Shown in pieces: positions 63,404-64,000 of a stretch of DNA of 64,000 nt. A model generated the notes under the pieces. It did no database searches and was not told the origin of the DNA. It was given only the letters and a program-made list of their open reading frames with translations. Source of the DNA: Bacteroidia bacterium (GTDB taxonomy: Bacteria; Bacteroidota; Bacteroidia; B-17B0; Aurantibacillaceae); NCBI GenBank assembly GCA_016787785.1, contig JAEUTO010000005.1:62001-126000 (forward strand), read 5' to 3'. The position numbers and the translations under genes were made by a program. Numbering within the stretch: position 1 is the first letter of the stretch; each line of letters starts with the position of its first letter.

Positions 63404-64000
63404 TTAATTAAATAGTTTGTATTTTTTTAGAGTAATTGTCGGTTTATCTTTGATCTCCAGTCGAATAGAATCATTACTCAGTTTCCATGCATTGATATTC
63501 GAAATTGTGGAATCAGAGAAATTGTTTGTTTGATTGATACTAACAATAACATCACCAATTTTTAGACCTGCTTTTTCAGCTGGAGAGTCCTTATAAATCG
63601 CATAAACTCGTAACTGATTATTTTTCATTAAGCAAGTAAATCCATAAGTGTAAAGGATTTGTTTCGGTAGAATAGCTTTTATTGGCTTAAAATAGATTCG
63701 ATGATGGATCCAATCAATAGTAACTATAAATTTTTTAAGAAATGTCAGGCCAATGCAATTATAACCACCATACTTTTTATCCTGTCCTAAAATAACTGTG
63801 TCCATTTTTATTCCTGAAATATCTAACCGATGTAATTGATAATAGGTAAAAATATCTTTTTTTGAACTAAACATTTCTTGTTTCTCAGCTTCTTCTGAAG
63901 GGATATTTATCTTATCGTTAAGCCTGATAATTCCTGAATAGCCTGTATCAATAAAAGCATTTGCAGTGTCTTTACCGACTACAATTTTCACAATTGGGGT
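63404..64000 (-). CDS. Retropepsin-like and PDZ domain protein, N-terminus cut by the window edge
   Basis: The frame stays open to base 64000. The visible part starts TPIVKIVVGKDTANAFIDTG, with the D-T-G triad of a retropepsin-type aspartyl protease and a hydrophobic-hydrophobic-G partner (YNCIGLTFL). A PDZ domain follows (about 120-195: KDSPAEKAGLKIGDVIVSIN). A GTG at 63991 could be taken for a start, but the strand before it (T-P-I-V) is part of the fold, so the true start lies outside. This domain pair is common in Bacteroidota secreted or periplasmic proteins. Confidence 0.82.
   Translation of the reverse strand, partial: TPIVKIVVGKDTANAFIDTGYSGIIRLNDKINIPSEEAEKQEMFSSKKDIFTYYQLHRLDISGIKMDTVILGQDKKYGGYNCIGLTFLKKFIVTIDWIHHRIYFKPIKAILPKQILYTYGFTCLMKNNQLRVYAIYKDSPAEKAGLKIGDVIVSINQTNNFSDSTISNINAWKLSNDSIRLEIKDKPTITLKKYKLFN

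Noticed and set aside
1-64000. tRNA, rRNA or riboswitch genes
   Set aside because: I looked for cloverleaf ends, conserved rRNA segments and common riboswitch cores in the intergenic gaps and saw none that I could support by eye.

Overview
The window is chromosomal DNA of an AT-rich member of the Bacteroidota. The evidence is six secreted proteins with type A C-terminal sorting domains of the type IX secretion system (T9SS) and one with a gliding-motility-type (type B) C-terminus, an LpxC-FabZ fusion, a HemC-HemD fusion, an ABC permease fused to an M1 aminopeptidase, a SiaB/SiaC/SpoIIE partner-switching set, and promoters of the Bacteroidota type (TTTG, about 20 bp, TAnnTTTG). Many genes appear to start at TTG or GTG. 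I cannot name a genus. I see no rRNA, tRNA, CRISPR array, integrase or transposase.

Layout. 1-1.1 kb (minus): an ECF sigma factor, a small Cys/His anti-sigma-like protein and the start of a small secreted peptide, resembling the regulatory head of a peptide-metallophore locus cut by the window edge. 1.2-4.6 kb: typA/bipA and a PIN-PhoH ATPase. 4.6-6.2 kb (minus): fused hemC-hemD. 6.3-25 kb: an accessory block lying between hemCD and hemA. It holds a LytTR response regulator with a LamG-domain LytS-type kinase, a divergent LamG repeat protein, two phage-tail-fibre-like proteins each followed by a secreted enzyme, two M43 metalloproteases, an AraC regulator, a TonB-type receptor and a predicted secreted glycoside hydrolase. 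25-26.3 kb (minus): hemA.

The strongest observation concerns this block. The 3' end of hemA occurs three times: the real one (25063-25227), a near-identical fragment with its terminator (20778-20999), and a diverged in-frame fragment (14932-15040). The four substitutions in the younger fragment are all synonymous. This suggests that modules of secreted-protein genes were added stepwise at the hemA stop codon, each bringing a replacement hemA 3' end, and that they pushed hemA and hemCD apart.

26.4-39 kb: small secreted proteins, YifB/ComM, a TPR histidine kinase, HolA, a DUF4349 lipoprotein, an amino-acid permease, a helix-hairpin-helix membrane protein, then lpxC-fabZ and lpxA with an ABC ATPase. 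39.8-44.4 kb: an ABC ATPase and the permease/M1-peptidase fusion. 44.4-52.5 kb: T9SS cargo, a tandem thioredoxin protein with a polytopic membrane partner, a 1269-residue adhesin-like protein and a lytic transglycosylase lipoprotein. 52.5-59 kb: a tight run of hemB, siaB-like kinase, siaC-like phosphoprotein, propeller-SpoIIE phosphatase, aroK and a toxin-23-like secreted protein. 59-64 kb: MazG-like hydrolase, MscS channel, a DUF4421-type outer-membrane protein, a UbiD decarboxylase and a truncated retropepsin/PDZ protein.

How the genes work together: hemA, hemCD and hemB supply early tetrapyrrole synthesis from three separate loci. LpxC-FabZ and LpxA supply lipid A. The secreted proteins depend on T9SS machinery encoded elsewhere. 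The Sia set is probably a Ser/Thr phospho-switch read out by an unknown partner.
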